From Letharia columbiana (lineage: Eukaryota > Ascomycota > Lecanoromycetes > Lecanorales > Parmeliaceae): DNA of 64,000 nt. Under the pieces are notes generated by a model. The model saw only the letters and a list, made by a program, of their open reading frames with translations, ran no database searches and had not been told where the DNA came from. The stretch covers positions 558,001-622,000 of the forward strand of contig NW_023501067.1 of NCBI RefSeq assembly GCF_014066305.1. The letters run 5' to 3'. A program made the position numbers and the translations under genes. Positions 32,814 through 46,936 of the stretch are shown in pieces; the first letter of the stretch is position 1; every line of letters begins with the position of its first letter.

Positions 32814-34231
32814 ATGGCAACCAAACTCCAGAGAGTCAAGCTTATTCAGAACAAGAACTACCAACGTTCTGGTCCCAAGTCTTATGTCTCCCTCCTCCAC
32901 AAGTACAAATTCACACCTACATTGGACGGCCCATACACCGTCATCAACAAAGCCCACCACCAAGGCAAACATGGTGAACACAAAGCCGTCGGTGGCAAGA
33001 CCCATATGCAGAAGGTCCTCCAGAAAAAGGCTCCGACCAGCGACCAGACCGGCGATGTCCCCGCCGAAGACTCACAGAACGATTCTGAGTATCTTTGTCC
33101 TGTCACCATCGGTACTCCAGGCAAGACCTTCACTCTAGACTTCGACACTGGATCAGCCGATCTCTGGGTAAGTATCATGCGTCGTTTTCTGCTTTCTAAC
33201 ACCCAGCCCTAATAGTCTTACAGCTTTGGTCCACAGAGCTGCCTGCAGCCACCACATCAGGCACCAGCCATACCATCTTCGACCCCACCCAGTCGAGCAC
33301 GTTCAAGAACTCCTCTGGTTCGTCCTGGAAGATTTCCTACGGAGATAACTCCTCTGCCTCCGGCACAGTGGGAACCGACGTCGTCAATGTGGGCGGTCTC
33401 ATCATCCAAAACCAAGCTATCGAATTGGCTCAAACCCTCTCGACCCAATTCCAGCAAGACAGTAGCGACGGGCTCCTCGGTCTCGCCTGGGGATCCATCA
33501 ATACCGTCACTCCCAACCCGGTGCAGACTCCCGTTGAGAACATGATTTCCCAAAACGACATCCCAAAGACTTCCGAGCTCTTCACCGCCAATCTCGGCTC
33601 CGTCAAAGACGCGAATGATCCAGACAAAGGCGAATCATTCTACACCTTCGGTTATATCGATCAAGACGCCCTTGGCGGCCAAACCCCTTACTACACGCCC
33701 GTGGACAACTCTCAGGGCTTCTGGATGTTTGACAGCACCTCTGCAGTCGTAGCCGGCAAGACTATCACACGTTCCGGCAACACCGCCATCGCTGATACCG
33801 GAACAACCCTCGCTCTGGTTGACGACACCACCTGCGAAGCTATCTACAAGGCGATTCCAGGAGGCAAATATGATTCTACGCAGCAGGGATACATTTACCC
33901 TTCCAACACCGCTCTCAACAAGCTCCCTGTTGTGAGCTTCGCTGTCGGGGGACAGCAATTCGCCCTGCAGAAAGAGGATCTAGGTTTTGCTGACGCAGGC
34001 AATGGCATGACCTACGGAGGCATTCAGTCTCGTGGAACTATGACCTTTGATATCTTGGGTGATGTGTTCTTGAAGAGCATTTACGCCGTGAGTCATTTAT
34101 CTTTCGGAGTATCATCTTATACGAGGCTGACAATACTTCAGATCTTCGACCAAGGCAACACCCGCTTCGGCGCCGTCTCCCGGTCGGAGCCCACGCAAAA
34201 CACCACCATCCCCGCTGCATCTAGCTCTTAG
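32814..34231 (+). CDS. A1 (pepsin-family) aspartic protease
   Basis: Aspartic endopeptidase like fungal penicillopepsin/endothiapepsin. Exons are 32814-33167, 33224-34087 and 34142-34231, 435 aa, with introns of 56 and 54 nt. Both catalytic loops are present: FDTGSADLW, split by intron 1, and IADTGTTLALVD. The YGDNSSASGTVGTD flap and the C-terminal GDVFLKSIYAIFDQGNTRFG are also typical. A propeptide-like basic region covers about residues 1-90. The oddity is the N-terminus: MATKLQRVKLIQNKNYQ is basic with no hydrophobic signal core, and no in-frame ATG lies in the C/T-rich leader upstream. Either the protein is not secreted classically or an upstream exon was missed. The ATATTT box and pyrimidine-rich leader suggest strong expression. 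Confidence 0.9.
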
Positions 34232-34858
34232 GAAGGATTACAACTGCGCGGTGGTGGGCGAAATCACCGGATGCGCAGAGCGAGTCGGAAAGTGCTGCGG
34301 AGAATAGATAAGATGGTGCAATACATGAAGTCGATATGAACGTATCGTCGTGGATGGATGCGTAGACTGCCTCGTGCATCCCCTTTGGCCTTGATCGGTT
34401 ATTAGCTTGCTTCTTGTCTTGTTGAGTTTGTATGTTTTTGCTGTGATGGACATGGTCAACTTTGAACGGTGCGAATGGTAAGATCGAGTACGGTTTACGG
34501 CTTTGAAGAGGGAATAACAATCGTTCAGAATTGGATCATGACCATGAGACAAACCCGAAGAAAACAAACAAATAGATTAACTCCCAGTTGTATTCGTCGA
34601 TCAATCACATGCAGAGAGCGTGACTCCATGTAATTGAGTTGATTCGTTTCCTACTGGACTACATCCATTCAGTTGAGCAAGTATCGCGAGCAGCCTTATC
34701 CTAACAAAACACCAAAAGAAAGAAGATTGATCTCTTGTGTGTCATCATGATTTGCAATTTCGCCCTCTTTCGCCATCAGCATATCCGTCTTTCTTGATGA
34801 GCCACATCCACAATCCCAAGACATCTCCTCACACGTAGTAGGCTTGCTTTGGGCTTGT
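34232..34858. other. Intergenic between converging genes
   Basis: Convergent 3' regions of the protease and nbr1 genes. No gene recognised. Confidence 0.5.
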
Positions 34859-37672
34859 CTACTTCTTCCCATTTTTCGCCGTCTCCATCTCGTCATCGGA
34901 AGCAATAAGCTCATACTCCTCATCAGTCAAGAACGCCTCATCGCTCTCAGTGTCCTCGTCATCAAGCTCAAGGCTCTCGACGTCCTCCAATGGATCCTTG
35001 ACGCTCACTGGGGCAGGTGGTACTGCGGCAGGAGTAGTAGTAGCCTCAGCCCCATAAGTGCTAGAGACAGGAGATTCCTTGTCGAGCTTGGGAAAGATCA
35101 TCTTGCTCTCGGTCTGCTGTTCCTCTTCTTCATCTTTCACTGAGGCGTGCTTGGCAATATCTTCGATATGCTCGGTCTTGGCTATCTCAATCTCGACAAC
35201 AGGCTCAGGTGCCTTAACGTCGACGTCGCACCAGAGCTTGTGACCAAATGGTAGACCAGTGGTGTCCTTGAGACGCCAGTAGGAGATAGCCTTACCCTGG
35301 CGCTCAGGGGCACGCATCTTGACTGTGAAGTCAACTTCCTCCCCAACTTCGACAACGCGATCAATGACGTTGCTCTTGGTCGCTTTGTAGATTTGCGTTA
35401 CGTGCGATGGGTGGTTGGGGTCAACGTCTAGCATGCCGTCGCCGCCGATGAAGCAGACGGTGCAGCCTGCGGGCCAAGCGTGTGGGCCGGGATTGCGAAG
35501 AGTCCAAGTTTGCTCGAATTGCTTGCTTGGTGGCATGGAAGAACCGTCGACGACGGAGTCACGAATGAAGTGAGCTTGAAGCTCGGGGGCAGCGATGGGC
35601 TTGGTGGCCACGACCTTGGGCTCTTCCTCAATTAACTCGGTAGGCATGACTTCCGCGACAGTTTGGACCTGGGTAGCAGCGTTGGCCGACGGTGCAGCTG
35701 GAGTAGTCTCCGTGGACTTAGAGCTTGTCTGTGGAGACTGGTCGCCCATGGTACGCATTTGCTCTCCATTACCTTTTTCGCCCAAGGTGGTGACCGAGAC
35801 ATTGCGAACAGGAGTCTTGAACTTGATCAAGGGGTGAGTGCGGTTATGGATCAGCTTAGGCAGAGCCTCGCAGTTCGCACAGAAGTCGGTGTCGTGGCAA
35901 ACAGCACATTTGTATCGGTCTCCCACAATGTATTCACCTTTGTCGGCGCATAGAGGGCCATCACAGAAGATACCGGTGTGATGCTGGTAGCTTCGGGGCT
36001 TCTGTGACACTGGCTCATATAGCGGGACTAGACGATGTCCTGGGTGAGTCTTGTGAGCTTTCTTGATGCATGTCGAGCAGTAGTCGAAGTCTGGGCAGGT
36101 CATGCACTTGTGACGGACGCCACAGATGTCCTATTCTTGTCAGCATGTATCATTGAGACCAACGTCGAGGAACGTACCTCGTCGCAGCCATCGCAGATTG
36201 CACCATGACGCATGTTGCGGCCAGGAGGGCAGAGCTTGTCAGCTAAACTGGTAAGAACTGTGTCCTTCGAAGCAGGTTCAAACGCGTGGCTAGGATGATG
36301 ACCATGCTTCAAGCCAACGTGGCATGGCATGCAAAGGTCGTAGTCTTCGCAGACGGTACATGTAACAAAGGTTGCCTCAAGGAACACTGTAAAGATCAGC
36401 AATGATGTGGAATGACAAGCAAGACGTGATCTCACCTCCAACGCAAGAGTTGCAAGTTCGGCTGAGATCGAGAGCTTCGTGGACGTTCTCTTTCTTGGTA
36501 TCCGAAGTGAAAGCACCCGGGACTGCCTTTTCCTCAACCTTGATAGCCTTCTTTGGGGCAATGGTTTCGGTCGTGCTATTGATGACCTTCCCTCCCTTAA
36601 CGAACCGCTTGATCAACCAGTGGTCCTCGCTGTCACAAAGGCAGCCCTTCTCAACACAGTCTTGGCACAGATCAAAGTCACCACGTTCACAAATGCTGCA
36701 ATGCCAGTGGGCATCTGGGATTGGCTTATCGCAATTGTTGCAGCAGATGGTGAAAGAGTTGCTTGGAACCAAGCAGTCTCTAGCGCTGGCTTGTCGCATT
36801 GACTCCAGCGCCTCGGTAATATTCGAATGGTCATCGACAGCTGTAAAGTCATTCTTAGTGGAGAAGAAGCGAGGCACGGACTCCGCGTCTTCGAAATCGT
36901 TCTCGGCAAGCGTTTCTTTTGCTGCTGCAGGGGATACATCCTTCTTCTGGAAAGCTGTCTTTGTGGCGTCAGAGAAACCGCCATCCTCTGAGATTGGCCA
37001 GTAGTAAGGTTTAGAAGGCTTTAAGGTTGTATCTTCAGCTTCCTCATGCTGCGACTCTGAGCTGGACTTGACGGAGGGCACAAGTGTCGCAGCTGATGGA
37101 TAGTTCCTTCGGACGTACGCATCGATTCTTGATTCCTCCAGCAAGTCATTCTCAGCCTTGACAGGATCCGAGATATAGGGATGAACGTAGCATCGAGTAG
37201 GAAGACGGTCAGGGACGACCGAGTCTGACTTTGGCATCTCGATCGGCTTGGTAACTGGCTTTTCAGTGATGGTGACTCGGATCTTGAGCTTCTGCTTGGC
37301 TTTCGCAGCACGGTACAGTTGCTTGTAGACAGATGGAATACTGCTATCTAGGGTGATGAACGAAGACGAGCTGTCGGAATAGCGCTCAAAGACAGTGGTC
37401 TGACTTGAAGGAATGTTGAGCAAAGTGCGAAGCTATAAAAATTATGAGCATCAGCGGAGGTCAACACCCGAAGAAAGTTCATGATGTAGAGGTGTAGGTG
37501 TATGAGTTGCTGTGAAGGCGAGGCTGACGGAGTTATGTACCTTGTTGGGCAGCGAATTGGCACCAAGATCCCTCAGAGGAAGCTTGAACTTTCGATTTTC
37601 ATCCTTGCCGCTTATGATGATCTTGATAGTGATAGGCATGTCTGGAGACGATGCCGTGGCGTTGGTAGCCAT
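34859..37672 (-). CDS. nbr1: NBR1-type selective autophagy receptor
   Basis: Links cargo to Atg8 during selective autophagy; homologs in filamentous fungi act in pexophagy. Exons are 37672-37541, 37432-36436, 36386-36178 and 36130-34859, 869 aa. The N-terminal region to about residue 95 looks like a PB1 domain (ITIKIIISGKDENRKFKL, SVYKQLYRAAKAKQKLKIRV). Four ZZ-type zinc-finger segments follow (near 272-320 CCNNCDKPIPDAHWHCSIC; near 385 CTVCEDYDLCMPC; near 447-480 CMTCPDFDYCSTC; near 505-530 CAVCHDTDFCANC). The NBR1 Ig-like domain spans about 631-752 (FEQTWTLRNPGPHAWPAGC). Near the end an Atg8-interaction motif YELI sits in an acidic stretch (TDEEYELIASDDE, about 850). There is no UBA domain, as usual for fungal forms. 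I chose the ATG at 37672, just before the PB1-like sequence. Confidence 0.9.
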
Positions 37673-38706
37673 TGTCAGCTCTGACTCGGAGGAGCTCTTC
37701 TGATGACGAAAGCTGGTATCGGGCAGTGGAGACAAGGGTCTGTCAGAAGAATAAGATAAAGAAGCTGTGTAGCTTCTTAGTGATAGATACTTATTAAGCG
37801 TAGCTTACACTTGTTATCAGAAAAAATTTGATGAGTGTTGGTGAAGGAGGAGGAGTCGTGAGGTAAGGTAGGATCTGAGGAACAAGAGTGGGGGAAGTGA
37901 GAGGACATCGCTGCCTGGATTACATTTAGCGTCTGCAAAATATATGGCAATGCTTGGCACTGAGATGGATCTGGATTACGAAGGCTTCTCTTATTTCTCA
38001 AGTCCTAGATACTCCGAAAATTGTAATTCACAACTGAATCTTTTGTATACAACTGCTCTTACCATTCAAGCCCCGCTGAGGTTTCCACAGTCCGACCAAA
38101 ATTGATAATTTGGATCAGGGGAGGGAGGGGGAAAATATTTCAGTGCCAAGTATTACAATGGATTTTGGGTATGCTAAAACACATAATAATGAACACTTTG
38201 TCTGCCACGAATTTCATAACCTATTTCGGAGGTTGCGTTAATAACACTCTTTGAATGTCAGTGTTTCGACTATAGGTCAAACATATACTGCCGGTGAAGC
38301 CGAGACAACTGTCATGTTGACCAGCTAGAGAATTTTAGGTGAAGTGTAGAATGCAACCATATCTATGCAAGGGATTCGATTGAGGTGGCATCCACCAGCA
38401 ATTCTTACGTATCTTACACAAGGGTCTAGAGGAACATATGCTTGAATGTTTCGACAAGCTTCGAACAAGCCAAACAGCTCAGACCATGAACGGTCTCTCT
38501 CCATCGAGATCCGAAGATTATTTGCTCACGCACTGAGAAACGCAACGAGAGTAGAATGGAACTATCAAGTACACCAAGAACTCAATTAAAAAAAATAGTT
38601 ACTTATTGAAAAGTGCACGCTGGAAATGCATCACGGACACGCTGAATAACTTGGACGAAGAACATTCAAAGCTAGTAAAGCCACCATGTCGAAGATCAGC
38701 CGGCTT
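37673..38706. other. Intergenic, nothing recognised
   Basis: It contains the nbr1 promoter and leader and the 3' flank of the Btz gene. Only short chance frames are present. Confidence 0.45.
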
Positions 38707-40847
38707 TTATTGTGGTGGGTAGTAACCTGGAGGCGGCGCATAAAAGATAGGAGGTGTCATCATCCCACCCATGCCCATCACTCCACCTGATGGCGGCATT
38801 GCATATCCTGCTGGAGGGTAAGGCGGCGTACTTTCTACAGGCGTAGGTAGTTGTGTAGAGTCATAGTAGTAGACCATTCCGTTGCTCTCGTGAGCGACAG
38901 TGCCTGCTTGTGTGGTTGGCTCGGTCGGCGGTGGCGGTGGCGGGGCTGGTGCAAGTGGAATAGGATAAGGATAAGGTTGACCAGGCACGAAAGCTGGAGC
39001 TGCGGCCGAGGGAGCTCCGCCAGCTTGGTCTGGAGGAGGATAGAAGTAGACCGGCGGAGGGAAATGTGGTGGGTAGAAGCCCTGCGGTTGCTGATAAGGG
39101 TAGGGTTGGAACGGTTGAGCGTGGATAGCTCTCTCGGGTATTTGAGGCAAAGGTGTACCACCAGATGCTTGACTGGGGTGAGATGGATGTCGAGAATGGG
39201 GATGCTGGAAATCTTGCGTGTATGCCTGACCGGTTATCTGTGTGGGTACTTGCTGGTGGAACGGCAGCTGCTGTTGTTGCTGCGGTGGGTTGAACTCAAG
39301 AGTGGCAGGAGAGTCTATGTCTGCAACTTGCAGTGTCCTTTCAGGCTTCGGATGGTGCATCGGTAGGGCTGCGGGGCGGTTCTCGCGGAATGTAGGCTTC
39401 TGAGGGAGTGGGTAGGCTGACGGCTGAGGAAGATTGACCGTGGGAGCCATGCTCATGTTAGTCGCAGGCTGTTGACCCGTTACCTGAATCTGCTCGGCTG
39501 CCGGAGGTAATCGGACTACTGGCGCAGGTCGCGGTGGAGCTGCACCTGCTGGCGAAATGATACCTTCCACCGCCACTTCTCGTGCAAGTGACGACCTCCT
39601 ACTCAAGGCCACACTTGGTGAATAAGCGCTTCCAGCATAGGCACTCGTCCTCCTGCTGGAAAGTCCACCGAAGGCACTATATCCTCCACCAAAGCTTCCT
39701 CTTCCCCGTATTCTACCAAAGCCTTGCTGATTGGGTCGCATGGCTCGAGGAATGAATATGAAGGACCGGTCCAGCGATGGAAAGACATACCGGATGGGCA
39801 TCTCCGGTAAGGAGATCTTGACAGGTTTGTCTCGGCGAAGTGGTGGGCGGTGGTGAGGAAGGCGAGTATGTTGATTCACGGGCACCGCAGGGAATGTTAT
39901 TGCATCTGACATGCCGCTGAGTAACACTCTGATCTGAACGTTTCCAATCATTGTCGTTTTCGAAAATGATCGATTAGGTGGTTGTGACTTCGCAGGAGGC
40001 GACCTTCCATTTTGTCGGTCGTGTGTGCTGGGATCGAAGGGTATTTCGTGGTCATGTGCAGTCTGCGTACTGGGCTGGGTGACAGTCTCATGGAGATCGT
40101 GAGCCCAAGGGGCATCGGCTGGTCCCAAAGGCTGCGAGTCTCTGCTTGCTAGTGAGCAAATTCTATCTTCAGATAGACGACATGGTTTATTCAAACATAC
40201 CTGAATGACGGGTAAGGGCCTGCCATGGGCCCTCGCCCTCTTCCCCGGCCTCTGCCGAAAGGTCTGAAGCCATTCTGGCCTGGCGCAGCAGATCGGTGAT
40301 CATGCATAAAGAATACGCCTCTGTTGGGAACAAACGCTGGATCCGCATCCCTCTTCTTCTTGTACTCTTCATGCTCCCGTCGCCTTCGTTCTCCTACGCT
40401 GTCTGCTGTAAGCAGTTCAGCTGGTCCTTGGTGTGCGACGCCCTGCTGCGGTTCCCCTTCTAGCTGTTTGCCCAGGTCTTCGAAATTTGTCCCTTCAACA
40501 TCTACCTCGCCCGAGACCTTCAGTCCATTCATCATTGCTTCTGTATCATTAACTGTGGTGGCAAGAGGAGATTTTGATGGGGCTGATCTGGACGGTGGTG
40601 CAGCGTTTGAAAGACGTTCCCGATGTCCATTCGCTACCGCATCTACTTTCGAATTTGTCCGAGGAGGCGACGTATCACTGCCATCACTCCCTTCAGCATC
40701 TGCGTCGTCATCCGCGTCGCTTATGGCAGATCCTTCGCTCAAAGAATCCTCCTCCACACCGGCGGCCACAGAACCCTCTTCCTCCTCCCCATCATCCTCG
40801 ATTCTTCTCCTGCTCTTAATGAGATTCTTCTGCCGTGGAGCCCCCAT
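38707..40847 (-). CDS. Btz/CASC3-domain protein (exon junction complex)
   Basis: Likely fungal relative of Barentsz/CASC3 (MLN51), which binds eIF4A3 and RNA in the exon junction complex. Exons are 40847-40201 and 40141-38707, 693 aa, with a 59-nt intron. The Btz core is DADPAFVPNRGVFFMHDH near residue 185, followed by an RGRGRG tract and, after the intron, DAPWAHDLHE, which matches the conserved W-HD. Before it is an acidic stretch. After it comes a long Pro/Gln/Tyr-rich tail with PYPYQQPQGFYPPHFPPP-type sequence, probably disordered. Two 3' splice sites 7 nt apart are possible; only the distal one (CAAGCAG) keeps the frame. The long open frame on the opposite strand (40324-41283) is a shadow. 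Confidence 0.85.
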
Positions 40848-41445
40848 GGTTGGTTACCGGAGCGCAAGCGGTCCTTGTAAGAAACCACTCGTAAAGGAGC
40901 GTATCAAAGAAAATGAGAGTCGTGGCGCTAGATCAGGCACCGATGCCGGAGGAGAAAAATGCGGACATGCGTCGAAGGTCGTTGGGGAACTTGCCTGGAC
41001 ATCGACGGTCATTAGATGGCCGGCATCAAAAGATGCGTCAGTTCAAAAGAAAGGTAGGCAACCCGGCGGCATGTGCAGGATTGATGACATCTTTCCCGGT
41101 CTTCAAGATTCTTTTTCGGCACCGGGGCTTAGCATACGACTAAGCCTGATTAGTCCTCGATATCTCTTGGCGTTTCTCCCCTCGGAGCCTTTCTTCAATG
41201 TATTTTCTTTCTTTTTCCTCGGTGATGGTAGCCAGCTTTACGAGTTTATCAAGCTCCATTCGAATGTTCCAAATAGAGTATAATACAGTGTTGCAAAGTT
41301 AACTTGCATCCAACGGTTAAGTTGCCGAAGAGGGATCAAAAGTGGAGAATTAGCTACAAGAGACTCAATAGCTCATGGTGATAGAGTAATCCTCTATTTA
41401 CAAGAAAGGCATCACCAGAATTCGCGGTTTTCGTACATATTGCTA
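40848..41445. other. Intergenic, nothing recognised
   Basis: Promoter side of the Btz gene and 3' flank of tom70. No coding signal beyond an antisense frame running out of the Btz gene. Confidence 0.45.
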
Positions 41446-43727
<2,282 letters not shown>

Positions 43728-44226
43728 GATGCTTCTGGCTGGATGCTACTTAAGGAAAGAACGGCCAGACAGTGCTTAAATGCCTTTCATGTAGTGGAAA
43801 AGGTGCTCTCGTGCCCTATTCGCAATGCGAGAATAAGATATAGCCCGGTGGACGATATGGACAAGCTTGGGCAACCTGGTCTCGAAATTTTGGCGAGGCG
43901 AAACAAAGCTCCGCTAGCGTCCAAGATACGTCAACAGTCCACCACCACACGGCTTCACCTCTTAGTTACTAGGAAATATCCCTGATGCAAATTTCATGGT
44001 CATTTGGCTGGTCCGACACTATATATCTTGAGTTCGTCTTATTGCCCGGATTGGTACTAGATTTCATATGATGCAGTCGATACCCGCACGCTTTCTGTAT
44101 GGCTCTTTCCCTTCAGAAATTGCCAGTGGTTGGGAAGGTTCCTCTCGCACTGCGCCCAAGACGATGGGTAGCATCTCGTCCTCATCATTTTGTTGGCAAC
44201 TTAAATTGTCATAACGCACCGAAAGC
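43728..44226. promoter_or_regulatory. Divergent promoter, tom70 / abz2-like
   Basis: The 499 bp between divergent start codons contain no gene. A TATATATC-like stretch is at about 44021-44030. No other site stands out. Confidence 0.4.
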
Positions 44227-45184
44227 ATGGATAGCCCCCCCACCTCCGATGGATTCGACATCATATCCTCAATCCGCAGTGACGCGATCTTGCTCTACAG
44301 CTGGCAAAATACCTGGGTCAATGCGGAAATCAGTGGCACGGCAGCCAGATCACCGGCTCAGTTCTACATGCTTAGCTATCACCTAGACCGCATGCTGAAT
44401 GCAGCTGAGGAGTTTGGCTGGGATACCTCTCCACTCGAGGGGCCTAAAGCCTTTGCAGAGCTCCTAGAGAAGCTGCATGACCACCTTGAACGCGAGCATA
44501 ACGACCGAAATCATGCTGCACCTCTCAAGGTATGATGGAACTGATCCTCGAACAACCGGCACTTCTGACACGATGTCCCAGCTTCGTATTGCACTTTCCG
44601 CCAACGGCAAATTCACCATTACATCCGACGGGCCCCATCCTGGGCCTGCTACCATAGAAGGACCTCTTCGCCTAATTGGGGATAACCCCATATCTCAGCT
44701 CTATCCTGGCTCCTTATCCTCTGTTGCCGATCCCATTCTTGGGGCTGCATACCTACGCTGGCGCGTCTTTGTCTCGCCCAACAAGGTCACACCAACTAAA
44801 TTCACGATGCATAAGACCTCAAATCGCGGGGTATACGATGAAGCTCTAGCCCCTGCTCAACCACTGGGCCTCGGACTCAACAATCATAAGTTGCAGACAG
44901 AGGTTCTCATCGTCAATGACAGCGAGGAAGTTATGGAGGGCTGTAAGTGTACACCGTACTTCCTGCGCGACAACGAGTGGATCACCCCGAAAGGGAGCTG
45001 TGGAGGGAACTTTGGGACCACTAGGCGATGGGCGGTGGAGAAGGGGCTATGTAAACTCGGGGTGGTCATGTTTAACAGCGTCAAGTGTGGTGAGATAATT
45101 GTGCTGAGCAATGGCGCGAGAGGATTTCAGTCTGGAATTGTGGAACCTTGGAAGTCATTGTTGGAAGATGATACAAAGCAGTAG
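44227..45184 (+). CDS. abz2: Aminodeoxychorismate lyase-like (Abz2 family)
   Basis: Class IV PLP enzyme. The Abz2 family makes 4-aminobenzoate for folate from aminodeoxychorismate. Exons are 44227-44529 and 44582-45184, 301 aa, with a 52-nt intron. Fold-type IV signatures: TKFTMHKTSNRGVYDEA (TSNR with the family's conserved arginine), TEVLIVNDSEEVMEG (Glu-Gly cofactor contact), GNFGTTRRWAVEKG and the C-terminal ECWISNG-like ILSNGARGFQSG. The N-terminal helix-rich part (LDRMLNAAEEFGWDTS) matches fungal Abz2-like proteins. The catalytic lysine of this fold is expected in KTSNRGVYDEA. A related branched-chain aminotransferase-like activity cannot be excluded from sequence. Confidence 0.8.
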
Positions 45185-45500
45185 AGAGTTCTGCATATAT
45201 CATGCTCTTGGTTGGGGTGGTTCAAGGAAAGTGACCTAAGGCCTTGAAGACCGACTATCAAGCATTGGACCCCGTTGTGCGAAAATGCATGTTACGAGTA
45301 AGCATTTTTATAGCACGTTCAAGCACTAGCCTTTCTTCCAATTAAATCACAGGTTTCGGTCGAACAGAGCAACTAGCGACAAGGAACATCATCCCCAAAA
45401 GGGTTGGGGGTACAGACACCCTCTTCGTGTCGACATTTTAATTGCTCTAGGGATTTAGAGCTCTGCAAACCCCAATGTTCCTGGCATCACGTCCCATCCC
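45185..45500. other. Intergenic between converging genes
   Basis: Convergent 3' ends of the abz2-like and nop13 genes. Nothing recognised. Confidence 0.5.
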
Positions 45501-46718
45501 TTACGTGAACGTGGTCTTCTTCCCCTGACTCTCAACAATCCCTCCAGTCAACCGCGGAGCCGCTGCAAGAGCTGCACCAGGCTTGACCGTTCTCGCATCC
45601 AACCTTCTTGGGGGTCTCTTGGCCGAAGATGTTGGGTCTTTAAAGGCAGGCTGTGCCATCGACTCTGGCTCCGGATCCACCACCTTCACTCCATCTTTGC
45701 TGGCACTACCATCCTTGCCATATCGTTTTTTATATCTCACATCTTTCCCTTCGGCAAACTCCAATTTCAATGGCCGTCCATGTAGCTTATTGACCCACCA
45801 CTTCCTCAACTTGGGCTTCTTCTTCGGCTTTACATCAGCCTCCCCAGCCAACGCCTCTGCAATCTCTTCGTCTTCGTCTCCACTATCGGCTTTCTGCTCG
45901 AAGTTTACCCACCCTCTCATTGCAGCCTCTCCGGCTTCCAATTCTGCAAATTCGACCCACGCGTACCCCTTACATTTCCCTGTATCCTCGAAAGTTGCGA
46001 TATGCACATCTAGCATCTCTCCACATCTTGTAAATTGGTTTTCGAGATCCTGTTTTGTAGTCTCAAATGCCAGATTTCCCACGAAGATACGCTTGCTGGG
46101 TGGTTTCCCGCTGTTCACAATCGCGGTTTCCTGCTCTTTCGTCCTATCTGGCCTCCCCTCAAAGCTCTTCGAGTCCTTGATCAGCACCCTCCTCCCCGTA
46201 AGTAGCCTTTCACTAAGTGCCAGCGCCTCTGTCAACGCTTCTTCGGTAGAGAAATCGATGTAGGCGAATCCCTTATTCTGGGGCTTGATTCTCTGCTTTG
46301 AGTTTGTAACTATACCCTGCCTAGGCGCGGGGAGATGTAGCCTTGTAATCATGTTTTCTGATATTCCTGTGTCTTTGGTAAGGAAATTGCGTAGATCTGC
46401 TTTAGTTGCGGTCCAGGGTAGATTGCCAATCCAAATGCCATACTCCGAGCGCTTTGATGTTGCCGAAATATCTGCTGAAGCATCTTCGTCTAGTACAGAG
46501 CCTGCTTGCACGCCAATACTTTTGCTCTCTGCCTTTGAGGCATCGGGGGTCGCCTTGCCTTTCTTGGCCTTGCGAAGAGCCTTCTTGGAGGGTGGTTCTG
46601 GGGCGGTCACGTCAACTTCAATTTCTTCGGCGGTAATTTCTTCTCGCTTTCGCTTGCTGGACGGAGACAGTGGTGGTGTGAGAGTTGTGGTGTCAATTGC
46701 TGTAGAATGGCGGCCCAT
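45501..46718 (-). CDS. nop13: Nucleolar RNA-binding protein Nop13
   Basis: Nucleolar pre-ribosome-associated protein with two RRM domains. Intronless, 405 aa. RRM1 starts at YGIWIGNLPWTATKADL (about 92) with KGFAYIDFSTEEALTEAL as RNP1. RRM2 starts at RIFVGNLAFETTKQDL (about 210) with CKGYAWVEF. Lys-rich segments before RRM1 (KKALRKAKKGK) and after RRM2 (KPKKKPKLRKWWVNKLHGRPLKLEFAEG) fit nucleolar targeting. The ATG at 46718 (MGRHSTAIDTTT) was chosen because the upstream extension lies in the shared promoter and has no family similarity. It is divergent from the iec3-like gene, with 218 bp between start codons. Confidence 0.9.
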   Translation of the reverse strand: MGRHSTAIDTTTLTPPLSPSSKRKREEITAEEIEVDVTAPEPPSKKALRKAKKGKATPDASKAESKSIGVQAGSVLDEDASADISATSKRSEYGIWIGNLPWTATKADLRNFLTKDTGISENMITRLHLPAPRQGIVTNSKQRIKPQNKGFAYIDFSTEEALTEALALSERLLTGRRVLIKDSKSFEGRPDRTKEQETAIVNSGKPPSKRIFVGNLAFETTKQDLENQFTRCGEMLDVHIATFEDTGKCKGYAWVEFAELEAGEAAMRGWVNFEQKADSGDEDEEIAEALAGEADVKPKKKPKLRKWWVNKLHGRPLKLEFAEGKDVRYKKRYGKDGSASKDGVKVVDPEPESMAQPAFKDPTSSAKRPPRRLDARTVKPGAALAAAPRLTGGIVESQGKKTTFT

Positions 46719-46936
46719 CGCCACTCTTAGCTGTTTTGCTGCTTGATTTTGAGTGAAGTTGAGAAAATGGATGGGACTGGATTTTAACCCCGGCAAAATC
46801 ACGGCAACGTGCTTTGACAGTGAGTCGCGATGCGAACGGAGATCATTCCACCTTGCTGGTTTAGACCGCGTTTTCGGAATATTATTCCCCTCTTCGAACC
46901 TACACCCACTCCATACGAGACTGTCAGTTAGTAGTC
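46719..46936. promoter_or_regulatory. Shared divergent promoter, nop13 / iec3
   Basis: Only 218 bp separate the two start codons, so initiation for both genes must occur here. Co-expression of a ribosome-biogenesis gene and a chromatin subunit is possible but not shown. Confidence 0.55.

Noticed and set aside
40324..41283. 319-codon plus-strand open frame
   Set aside because: It is antisense to the Btz-domain gene, whose domain motifs and splice-consistent frame are clear; composition is Ser/Pro-rich mirror sequence.
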